Source of the DNA: BD2-11 sp965115885
GTDB taxonomy: Bacteria; Gemmatimonadota; Gemmatimonadetes; Longimicrobiales; Gaopeijiaceae
Assembly (NCBI GenBank): GCA_965115885.1
Contig: OZ220479.1
Location: forward strand, 1-64,000
Direction of reading: 5' to 3'
DNA: 64,000 nt
Shown one piece after another: positions 1 through 7,633 of the stretch. Made by a program: the position numbers and the translations under genes. Position 1 is the stretch's first letter; the number at the start of each line of letters is the position of its first letter. The notes under the pieces were generated by a model. The model did not search any database and was not told the origin of the DNA. It worked only from the letters and a program-made list of their open reading frames with translations.

Positions 1-2
1 AG

Positions 3-1559
3 GGAGTCGACGCGCAGGACATCCGCTACAACATGATCCACTGGACCCACCGGCGGACGCGCGGCTACTCCTACGGCAACTCGGTGATCGATCCGCGCAC
101 CGGCGAAATCGTGCGCGGGGTGGTGAACTTGGGGAGCCTGCGGCTGCGGCAGGACTACCTGCACGGACAGGGGATGGTGGCGCCGTTCCCGGACGGGGCC
201 GCTTCCGGCGGCGTCGACCACTTCGACGTTCCGGGTCCCGCCGGAGATCGCGCCTACTGGGAGACGTGCATGCTCGCGGGGGCGCCCGATTTCGAGTACT
301 TGGCCCAGGTCGCCGACGATTCCGACGCGGTGGAGATGGCGCTCGCGCGCGTCCGGCAGCTGTCGGCGCACGAGGTGGGGCACACGCTCGGATTTCCGCA
401 CAACTACCTCGCCAGCGCCTACGGCCGCGAAAGCGTCATGGACTACCCCGCGCCCTTGGCCACCGTCGACGACGACGGCGACATCGACCTATCCGACGCC
501 TACGTGCCCCGCATCGGCGAATACGACAAGCTCTCGGTCAACTGGCTCTACCGAGAGTTCCCGGACGGCACCGACGAGGCGGCCGCCCTGAACGAGATCG
601 TCCTGCGGGGGATCGACGACGGCCTCGTCTTCATGGCGCACGACAACAACAACTTCGTCGGCGCCGCGCATCCCAGGGCGAGCGTGTGGGACAACGGAAG
701 CGACTTGGTCGACCATCTCAAGCTGGAAATCGACGTGCGCCGGATCGGGCTCGAGAAGTTCGGCGTCGACGCGATCCGCACCGGGGAGCCGCTCTCGAAC
801 CTCGAGTACGTGCTACTGCCGCTCTACATGCACCATCGCTTCCAGTTGCGCTCGGCGGCGCAGACTCTGGGCGGCGCCGACTACCGCTACGCGCTCAAGG
901 GGGACGGACAGACGCCGTTCGCCATCGTCCCGGGCGAGAAACAGCGGGATGCGCTGGAGACGATTCTCTCCACGCTGACGGTCGATTTCCTGACGTTGCC
1001 CGAGGAGATCGTGTCGACGATTCCGCCCCCGGCGTACCGCCACGGCGAGGGCGAGGCCTTCCCCGGCCACACCGGGCTGGTCTTCGATCCTGTGGGCGCG
1101 GCGGAAGCCGCGGCCGACTTCGCCGTGGGAGAGATCCTGCATCCCGACCGCATGGCCCGGTTGCTCGTGTTCGGCAGCATGGGGGACTACCCGGGCCTCG
1201 AGGAGGTCGTCGACCGGTTGATCGAGGCCACCTGGGGGGCGGACGCTGCGCCGGACGCCTACCGGCAGCGGGTGCTGCACGCCATCCAGCGCTCCGTCGC
1301 CGACCGGATGATGCGGCAGGCCAGCCGGGAGGGAACCGCGACCGAGGTGCGCGCCGTGCTCGCCGACCGTCTGGAACGGCTCGCCGCTGGGCTGGAGGCG
1401 ACGGCGGATCCGTCGCCCCACCAGCGGCTGGTGGCCGCCGACGTCCGGCGCTGGCAACGCCGCATCGAGAACACCGTGCCCGGCGACGCGCTGGAGATGC
1501 CGCCCGGAGACCCGATCGGCGGCGGGAGCGTTCGGGGAGGCGGGCCTCCCTCGGGCTGA
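3..1559 (+). CDS. Zinc-dependent metalloprotease, DUF5117/DUF4953 type (5' partial)
   Basis: The reading frame is open from base 3, so the N-terminus lies outside the window; the first in-window Met is at 33. The motif HEVGHTLGFPHN, starting at base 369, is the extended HExxHTxGxxHN zinc site of this metzincin-like family, with the catalytic Glu inside HExxH. The motif VMDYPAP about 25 residues later resembles the family's Met-turn. The C-terminal part is helical and charged and has no second domain I recognise. Known members are large secreted or periplasmic proteins of around 800 residues, so roughly the last 60 percent is present. The substrate is unknown. The gene converges on the quinoprotein gene across a strong hairpin. 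Confidence 0.85.
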   Translation, partial: GVDAQDIRYNMIHWTHRRTRGYSYGNSVIDPRTGEIVRGVVNLGSLRLRQDYLHGQGMVAPFPDGAASGGVDHFDVPGPAGDRAYWETCMLAGAPDFEYLAQVADDSDAVEMALARVRQLSAHEVGHTLGFPHNYLASAYGRESVMDYPAPLATVDDDGDIDLSDAYVPRIGEYDKLSVNWLYREFPDGTDEAAALNEIVLRGIDDGLVFMAHDNNNFVGAAHPRASVWDNGSDLVDHLKLEIDVRRIGLEKFGVDAIRTGEPLSNLEYVLLPLYMHHRFQLRSAAQTLGGADYRYALKGDGQTPFAIVPGEKQRDALETILSTLTVDFLTLPEEIVSTIPPPAYRHGEGEAFPGHTGLVFDPVGAAEAAADFAVGEILHPDRMARLLVFGSMGDYPGLEEVVDRLIEATWGADAAPDAYRQRVLHAIQRSVADRMMRQASREGTATEVRAVLADRLERLAAGLEATADPSPHQRLVAADVRRWQRRIENTVPGDALEMPPGDPIGGGSVRGGGPPSG

Positions 1560-1867
1560 GGTTCGAGACGCGGGACGGCCTCGGGGGGAACGGCCGAAGC
1601 CCCCGTCCGCGGATCCCCGTTGCCGGAGCGGGGTCCTCCGCACGTCCGGGGGCGATCGGGGGACGTGCATCGGGACCGCTTCCCCCCCCCGCTGGCTGAA
1701 CCGCTTTCCGCCGCCTCCCGTTCAAGCGTCGGGGCGCCTCTCCACGGGCCCTATTGAGAGCCCGCCCCGGCCCGGCGAAAGGGCCGGGGCGAACGTGGCT
1801 CCCCGAAAGCCCGGGCGGCGCGTCCGGCCCGGACCGCGAAGCGGAACCGGATCCGGCGCGGCGTTTT
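1560..1867. other. Convergent intergenic gap
   Basis: This 308-base gap separates two convergent genes. Apart from the GC-rich hairpin at 1764-1790 I see nothing supportable in it. The open frames here are GC-driven shadows. Confidence 0.5.
1764..1790. terminator. GC-rich hairpin between convergent genes
   Basis: GCCCCGGCCC (1764-1773) and GGGCCGGGGC (1781-1790) form a perfect 10-bp stem with a 7-nt loop. There is no T-tract on either side, so this is a candidate bidirectional terminator or mRNA 3' stabiliser rather than a classical intrinsic terminator. Confidence 0.5.
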
Positions 1868-3877
1868 CTACGGCAGGCTCATCGCCATCAGCATGTTCGG
1901 AGCCTGGATCACGATGCGCTGCTTGCCCTCGTGCATGTAGGTCATCATGCCGTAGCGCGGGTTTCCGGGCAGCGCGATTTGGCCCAGACGCTCGCCGGTC
2001 GCTTTGTCCACCGCGAACAGGTGGGGCGTGCCGTCGCTGACGTTGCCCGTGTAGAGGAGCATGTCCGGGGTCACGATCTGCGCGGCTTGGCGCCCGGATC
2101 CCGTGTTGGGGAGGTCGATCCCCTCGAGCGCCGGGTGGTTGAGCACGTTGTCGGGCGTCTCGCCCACGGGGATCCACCACAGGTGCTCGCCGGTGTTCAT
2201 GTCGATCGCGGTGATCTTGCTGTAGGGGGGCTTGTACATCGGGAGCCCCCGCACGCGCCCGATGCGCGCGCCCGGGCCCACCGCGTAGTCGTTGATGGTC
2301 GTGCCGGTGGGCGCCTCCACCGTCGCGTCGACCTCGTGGCCGGGCACCAGCATCCGGGACGAGCATCCCTTCTGGGACGTCACGTAGAGGATGCCGCTCA
2401 CCGGATCCACGGCGGGCGTGCCGTCGATGTTGGTGCCGCCCACGTCTCCCGGGCACCACACCGCGCCCAGCTTGCCCTCGTCGTTGTCCCGGTGCAGGGG
2501 CGGCTGGAAGAACGGACCCCAGTCGTAGGGCTCGAGCAGGTCGAGCGCGGCTTGGCGCAGCTCGGGCGTGAAGTCGATCAGGTCGTCGACGGAGAGCCCC
2601 TGCATGTCGTAGGGCGCCGGCTTGGTCGGGTGCGGCTGCGTCGCCGCCAGCTTCTCGCCCGGCACCTTCGACGCCGGCACCGGCTTCTCCTCGATGGGCC
2701 AGATGGGCTCGCCGGTTTCGCGGTTGAAGGCGTAGACGAAGGACTGTTTGGTCACCTGCGCCACGGCCGGGATCTCCTCCCCGTCCACGGTCACGTCCAG
2801 CAACACCGGCGCCGTCGAGGTGTCGTAGTTCCAGATGTCGTGATGGACCAGCTGATAGTGCCACGCCCGTTCGCCGGTCCGCACGTCCAGCGCGATCAGG
2901 CTCGTGCTGAACAGGTTGTCCCCGGGCCGGAAGCCGCCGTAGAAGTCCTGGGTGGCGCCGTTGGTCGGGATGTAGACGAGCCCCAGCTCGGGGTCGGCCG
3001 AGAGCGGCGCCCACGAGGAGATGTCGCCGGTCCACTCCCAAGCGTCGTTCTCCCAGGTCTCGTGGCCGACCTCGCCGGGTCCGGGCAGCACGTCGAACTT
3101 CCACAGGTGCTCTCCGGTGCGCGCGTCGTAGGCCAGAATGTCGCCGGGCACGTTCTCCCTGCGGGACTGGTTGTAGCCCTGCTCGGCGGAGTTGCCCACG
3201 ACGATCACGCCGTTGACCACGATGGGCGGGGAGGAGCTGGTGATGTAGCCCTTCTCCAGCGGGATGCCGTCGTGGTCGTCGTGCTCGTGGCCGAGGGCGT
3301 CGAGCAGGTCCACGGTTCCGGTCTCCGGGAAGCCCTCGATGTCCACCGAGCCTCCGAAGCCCTCCACGGGCTCGCCGGTGTGGGCGTCGAGCGCGTGCAG
3401 GAAGAAGGCGGGCGTGACCACGTAGACGATGTCGCGGCCGTCGACGTTCGCGTAGGCGACGCCCTTGCCGTGGTTCTTCCGCATCGAGTACTCCCAGCGG
3501 AAAGTCTCGGGCTCGACCCAGTCCCACAGCACCTCGCCGGACGCCGGGTCGGTCGCGATCACGTGACGCCGCTCGCCCGCGACGCTGATCAGCTTGCCGT
3601 TCACGTAGATCGGGGTCGCGCGCGCGTTGACGTTCGGATACGCGGAGCCGTCCCAAGTCCACTCGACCTCGAGCTGATCGAAGTTGGCGGGATCGATCTG
3701 ATCGAGCTCCGTGTAGCGCTGGCTGCCGGAGTCGCCCCCGATGAAGGCCCAGTCGCCCTCGGTCGCGACTTCCCCGGCCGGGGAAGTCGCGCAGGCTCCC
3801 GCCCCGAGGGCGATCAGGATCGGCCAGCTCCGGGTTCGCGCGGCCGACGTCCATGGTTGACGGTCCCGTCCTGTCAT
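1868..3877 (-). CDS. PQQ-type quinoprotein dehydrogenase (beta-propeller lipoprotein)
   Basis: Reading 669 aa. I chose the ATG at 3877 because GGGGATG sits at SD distance upstream. The N-terminus has a hydrophobic stretch ending in a lipobox-like GAGAC, so the protein is probably an outer-surface or periplasmic lipoprotein. The rest is a series of PQQ-propeller blades with repeated 'D-x-x-T/A-G-E' turns (DPASGE, DARTGEHLWK, DVRTGERAW, DMNTGEHLWW). Motifs such as PIWPIEEKPVPAS and the PTKPAPYDMQGL region are typical of soluble quinoprotein glucose-dehydrogenase-like members. It would oxidise an alcohol or sugar using PQQ; the actual substrate cannot be read from the sequence. It is divergent from the aminotransferase gene. 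Confidence 0.85.
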   Translation of the reverse strand: MTGRDRQPWTSAARTRSWPILIALGAGACATSPAGEVATEGDWAFIGGDSGSQRYTELDQIDPANFDQLEVEWTWDGSAYPNVNARATPIYVNGKLISVAGERRHVIATDPASGEVLWDWVEPETFRWEYSMRKNHGKGVAYANVDGRDIVYVVTPAFFLHALDAHTGEPVEGFGGSVDIEGFPETGTVDLLDALGHEHDDHDGIPLEKGYITSSSPPIVVNGVIVVGNSAEQGYNQSRRENVPGDILAYDARTGEHLWKFDVLPGPGEVGHETWENDAWEWTGDISSWAPLSADPELGLVYIPTNGATQDFYGGFRPGDNLFSTSLIALDVRTGERAWHYQLVHHDIWNYDTSTAPVLLDVTVDGEEIPAVAQVTKQSFVYAFNRETGEPIWPIEEKPVPASKVPGEKLAATQPHPTKPAPYDMQGLSVDDLIDFTPELRQAALDLLEPYDWGPFFQPPLHRDNDEGKLGAVWCPGDVGGTNIDGTPAVDPVSGILYVTSQKGCSSRMLVPGHEVDATVEAPTGTTINDYAVGPGARIGRVRGLPMYKPPYSKITAIDMNTGEHLWWIPVGETPDNVLNHPALEGIDLPNTGSGRQAAQIVTPDMLLYTGNVSDGTPHLFAVDKATGERLGQIALPGNPRYGMMTYMHEGKQRIVIQAPNMLMAMSLP

Positions 3878-4023
3878 GATTCCACATCCCCTTTCGTCGG
3901 GTTGGGTGCGCGCCGGAGCGGCGCAACGGAGCGAACTTCGCAAGATGAAGATGCGCGGGGGTGCGGGCAAGCGCGGGTCCGGGGCGCGGATCTCCGATTC
4001 TGACGGCCACCGCGGCCGGCGCC

Positions 4024-4052
4024 TAACCTTCCGGTTATTTCCGGGTTATTAT
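4024..4052 (+). promoter_or_regulatory. Possible promoter for the 4163-13548 gene run
   Basis: TATTAT (4047-4052) is a good -10 in an otherwise GC-rich divergent intergenic region. TAACCT (4024-4029) lies 17 nt upstream but is a weak -35. It is the only AT-rich patch upstream of the aminotransferase gene. Confidence 0.35.
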
Positions 4053-4162
4053 GTGCGGAGGTCCCCCTGCGGCGCCGGTTCGGGTGCCGCCGCGCCCGAT
4101 GTCGCCGCCCGCATTCACATTCGCTCCCCCCCACGCAACGCCGTACGCGGAGAACGAACCCA

Positions 4163-5449
4163 GTGGCCATGGAACTGAGCGCTTTCGCGCGCGCCCTGAC
4201 GGCGGAGGCCGCCTTCACCGTGCTGGCGGTCGCCAAACGACTTCGATCGGAAGGAAAGGACGTGGTCGAGCTCGAGATCGGCGACAGCCCGTTCGCGACC
4301 ACGGGCGCGGCGGTCGAGGCGGGAAGGGAAGCCATCGCCTCGGGCCGGACGCGCTACTGCGCCTCCCTGGGGCTCCCGGAGTTGCGCGACGCGGCCGCGC
4401 GCCACGTGCGGCGCGAGTTCGGCGTGGACGCGGAGCGCGACAACGTCGTCGTCGCCACCGGCACCAAGATCTTCGAGCAGTATTTCTGCGAGGCCTTCGT
4501 GGAGCCGGGGGACGGGGTTCTGATTTTCGACCCCCACTTCCCGACCTACGTGCCCAACGTCCTCAGGCGCGGCGGACGTCCGGTGTTCGCGCCGCTGCGC
4601 CGGGAAGACGCTTTCCGGCCGAGCCCGGCCGCGGTCGAGCGCTTCCTCGCCGAGGACCCCCGGCCCAGGGCCGTCTTCCTCAACTCGCCCCACAATCCCA
4701 CCGGGGGCGTTGCCGCGGAAGAGGACTTCCGCCGCATCGCCGACATGGTTCGGGGGACGCGCGTCGCCGTTTTCAGCGACGAACCCTACTGCCACATGGT
4801 GTGGAAGGGGAGGCACGTCTCCCCGCTCGCGCAACCGGGGATGATGGAACGCTCGGTGGCCGCCTACACCTTCAGCAAGTCCTACAGCATGGGCGGCTGG
4901 CGGCTGGGGTTCGCGGTGTCGGCGCCCGAAACCGTCGAGGCCATCGGCAAGATGATCAACACGAGCGTCTCGTGCACGCCGCCCTTCGTTCAATTGGCGG
5001 GCGTCGCCGCGCTCGAGCGGGACGCCGGCGAACGCGACGCCGCCATGCGCCGGTTCCGGCGCAAGGTGGAACTGCTCTCGGAGGGACTCGACCGGATCGA
5101 GGGGTTCTCGTCGCCGGACCCGCACGCCACGTTCTACGTCTTTCCCGAGGTGACGGCGGCGTGCAACCGGCTGGGCGTCACCAGCCACGGCTTGGCGACG
5201 TACCTGCTCGAGGGCGCCGACGACGACTTCGGGGTCGCCTGCCTGGGCGGCGAGTGCTTCGGCGACGCCGGGGCCGGCTTCCTGCGCTTCAGTTGCGCGG
5301 CGTCCGACGAACGCCTGCGGGAGGCGCTGGACTTCGTCGCCGAAGCCGTGACCCGCGAGAGCCGAATGGCCGCCTTTCTCGACGCCCGGCCGGAGCATCG
5401 GCTGGCGTCGCCCTATCCGACCGCGGCGGACCGGGCGGCGGCGGTCTAG
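4163..5449 (+). CDS. PLP-dependent aminotransferase, class I/II
   Basis: Reading 428 aa from GTG 4163; an ATG two codons later is an equally possible start. This is a fold-type I aminotransferase. NSPHNPTG carries the substrate/PLP-binding Asn (about residue 178), SDEPY the pyridine-nitrogen Asp (about 206), and TFSKSYSMGGWRLG the PLP Schiff-base lysine (about 239). It is closest in style to aspartate/alanine-type transaminases, but substrate is not determined. It ends 15 nt before the P-type ATPase homologue, so it may be the first gene of that operon, although its function has no obvious link to the redox genes that follow. Confidence 0.85.
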   Translation: MAMELSAFARALTAEAAFTVLAVAKRLRSEGKDVVELEIGDSPFATTGAAVEAGREAIASGRTRYCASLGLPELRDAAARHVRREFGVDAERDNVVVATGTKIFEQYFCEAFVEPGDGVLIFDPHFPTYVPNVLRRGGRPVFAPLRREDAFRPSPAAVERFLAEDPRPRAVFLNSPHNPTGGVAAEEDFRRIADMVRGTRVAVFSDEPYCHMVWKGRHVSPLAQPGMMERSVAAYTFSKSYSMGGWRLGFAVSAPETVEAIGKMINTSVSCTPPFVQLAGVAALERDAGERDAAMRRFRRKVELLSEGLDRIEGFSSPDPHATFYVFPEVTAACNRLGVTSHGLATYLLEGADDDFGVACLGGECFGDAGAGFLRFSCAASDERLREALDFVAEAVTRESRMAAFLDARPEHRLASPYPTAADRAAAV

Positions 5450-5464
5450 CCGCCCGAACGGGAA

Positions 5465-7633
5465 ATGGCGGGGCGGGGAGGCGTGCGCACGGATGCGCGA
5501 GGCGGGGGCGCGGCGACCGCGCTCCGGTTCCGAGTCCGGGACATGCACTGCGTGCATTGCGTGACCCGCATCGAGGACGGACTGCGCGGGATCGACGGCG
5601 TGATCGGGGTGGGCGCCAACCTGATGGGTCGCACCGTGACCGTCGAGATCGATGCCGACGCGCTCGAGCCCAAGGCGGTGCGGCGGGCGATCGGGCGCCT
5701 CGGGTACCTGGCCGAGGCGGACACCGGCGTCCGGGCGGAACGTTCCGCCGCGACTTGGGCGACCCCGGAGGCCCGCATCGCCTACGCGGCGGCGGCGCTG
5801 TTCGCGGTCGGGCTCGCGCTTCGGCTGTCCGGAGCCGATCCCCCGCTGTTCGCGTTGCCGCTGAACGAGGTGCGGGTTTCGTCCCTGTTCTTCGTCGCCG
5901 CGGCGCTGGCGGGCGGGTGGAGGTTCGTGCCGGAGGGGATGCGCGCCGCACGCGTCCGCTCGCTGGACATGAACTTCCTGATGACGGTGGCGATCCTGGG
6001 GGCGCTCGCGATCGGGGAGTACTTGGAGGCCGCGACCATCGCCTTCCTGTTCTCGGCCGCCGAGCTGCTGGAGAGCTACGCGGTCGACCGGGTGCGGGCG
6101 TCGATGGAGTCGCTGACGGACCTCGCTCCCAAGACGGCGGCGGTGCTGCGCGACGGGGTCGAAGAGACCGTGCGGGCCTCCGAGGTCGCGGTCGGCGAAG
6201 TGGTGGCGGTGCGTCCCGGAGAGCGGATCCCGGTCGACGGCAGCGTGGTGGAGGGGCGCTCGGCGGTCGACGAGTCGCCGCTCACCGGGGAGTCGCTTCC
6301 GGTGGACAAGAAGCCCGGCGCTCCGGTCTTCGCCGGCACCATCGCCCGAGGCGGATTCCTGCGCATCCGCGCGGAGAAGCCCGCCGCCGACAGCTCGCTG
6401 GCCCGCATCGCGGAGCTGGTGGAGCGGGCGGGGGCCGAGAAGGCGAAGACGGAACGGGTGGCGACCCGTTTCGCGCGCGTCTACACGCCGACGGTCGCGG
6501 CGGCGGCCGTGCTGCTGGTGGCGGTGCCCACGCTCGCGGGCGGGGACTTCGTTATCTGGCTGGTGCGCGGGCTCACCCTTCTGGTGATCGCGTGTCCCTG
6601 CGCGCTGGTCGTCTCCACGCCGGTGGCGATGGCGAGCGGCATCACCGCCGCCGCGCGTCTGGGGGTGCTCGTCAAGGGCGGGGTCCACCTGGAGGCGATG
6701 AGCGGCGTGCGGGCCATGGCGATGGGCAAGACCGGCACGCTCACGGTCGGGCACCTGGAAGTGCGGGAGGTGCGCCCGATTCGGGGGACGTCGGCGGCCG
6801 CGGTGCTGGCGCGCGCCTCCGCGGTGGAGGCGCGCTCGGAGCACCCCGTCGCGCGGGCGATCCACGAGGAGGCGGTGCGCCGGAGGATCGACGCCGACTT
6901 CGCCGTGCGCGCCTTCTCGGCCCGGCGCGGCGAAGGCGTCGAGGCCCTGCTGGACGGGGTGCGCCATTTCGTCGGCGCGCCGGAGGTCCTGGGGCTGGAG
7001 GATGCGGTGCCTTCGGACGTGACCGGGGGCGGGCGCACGGTGGTGGCGGTGACGGACGAGGACGGACCGCTGGGGTGGATCTCGCTGGAGGACCGGGCCC
7101 GCACGCAGGCGCGGCAGGCGGTTCGGGAGCTCCAAGATCTGGGCGTCCGGCCGGTCGTGATGCTCACCGGGGACAGTGCCGCCTCCGGTCGCCGGATCGC
7201 GCGGAAGATCGGGGTGGACGAAGTGAGGGCCCGGCTGCTCCCGCACGAGAAGGTGGAGGCGCTGAAGGCGCTGGAGCGGACCCACGGCCGGGTGGCGATG
7301 GTGGGCTACGGCGTGAACGACGCGCCCTCGCTCGCGGCCGCCTCGGTGGGCGTCGCCATGGGGGCGGCCGGCAGCGACGCCGCCATCGAAGGCGCGGACG
7401 TGGCGCTGATGGGCGACGATCTGACCCGCCTGCCCTATCTGGTCCAGCTGTCGCGCAAGGCGAGCTGGGTCGTTCGCCAGAACATCGCCATCGTCTTGCT
7501 GGCGAAACTCGTTCTGGTGGCGGGCATACCGCTGGGCCAGCTTTCTCTGATCGTTGCGGTTCTGGTGGGGGACGTGGGCGTCTCGCTGCTGGTGACCGGC
7601 AACGCGCTCCGGCTCGCGCGCGTGCGTGCCTGA
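5465..7633 (+). CDS. Heavy-metal P1B-type ATPase homologue lacking both catalytic aspartates
   Basis: Reading 722 aa, full length for a ZntA/CopA-like P1B ATPase. The N-terminal HMA domain has an MHCVHC metal site (Cys29, Cys32). The membrane CPC motif (377-379), the actuator TGES (274-277) and the nucleotide-domain HP (460-461) are intact. The phosphorylation loop, normally DKTGT, reads GKTGTLT with Gly421 (codon GGC at 6725-6727). The hinge motif GDGxND reads GYGVNDAP with Tyr615 (codon TAC at 7307-7309). Each differs from an Asp codon by one base, and the frame is otherwise undamaged. By family knowledge such a protein cannot form the phospho-intermediate, so active pumping is unlikely. 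It could be a metal-binding, sensing or chaperoning pseudoenzyme, or a recently inactivated gene. It overlaps the next gene by 8 nt. Confidence 0.85.
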   Translation: MAGRGGVRTDARGGGAATALRFRVRDMHCVHCVTRIEDGLRGIDGVIGVGANLMGRTVTVEIDADALEPKAVRRAIGRLGYLAEADTGVRAERSAATWATPEARIAYAAAALFAVGLALRLSGADPPLFALPLNEVRVSSLFFVAAALAGGWRFVPEGMRAARVRSLDMNFLMTVAILGALAIGEYLEAATIAFLFSAAELLESYAVDRVRASMESLTDLAPKTAAVLRDGVEETVRASEVAVGEVVAVRPGERIPVDGSVVEGRSAVDESPLTGESLPVDKKPGAPVFAGTIARGGFLRIRAEKPAADSSLARIAELVERAGAEKAKTERVATRFARVYTPTVAAAAVLLVAVPTLAGGDFVIWLVRGLTLLVIACPCALVVSTPVAMASGITAAARLGVLVKGGVHLEAMSGVRAMAMGKTGTLTVGHLEVREVRPIRGTSAAAVLARASAVEARSEHPVARAIHEEAVRRRIDADFAVRAFSARRGEGVEALLDGVRHFVGAPEVLGLEDAVPSDVTGGGRTVVAVTDEDGPLGWISLEDRARTQARQAVRELQDLGVRPVVMLTGDSAASGRRIARKIGVDEVRARLLPHEKVEALKALERTHGRVAMVGYGVNDAPSLAAASVGVAMGAAGSDAAIEGADVALMGDDLTRLPYLVQLSRKASWVVRQNIAIVLLAKLVLVAGIPLGQLSLIVAVLVGDVGVSLLVTGNALRLARVRA

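Noticed and set aside
1722..4010. Long open frame antisense or parallel to the dehydrogenase gene
   Set aside because: Arg/Gly/Pro-rich GC-driven shadow with no motif or RBS; the 700-codon frame on the same strand has PQQ-propeller features instead.
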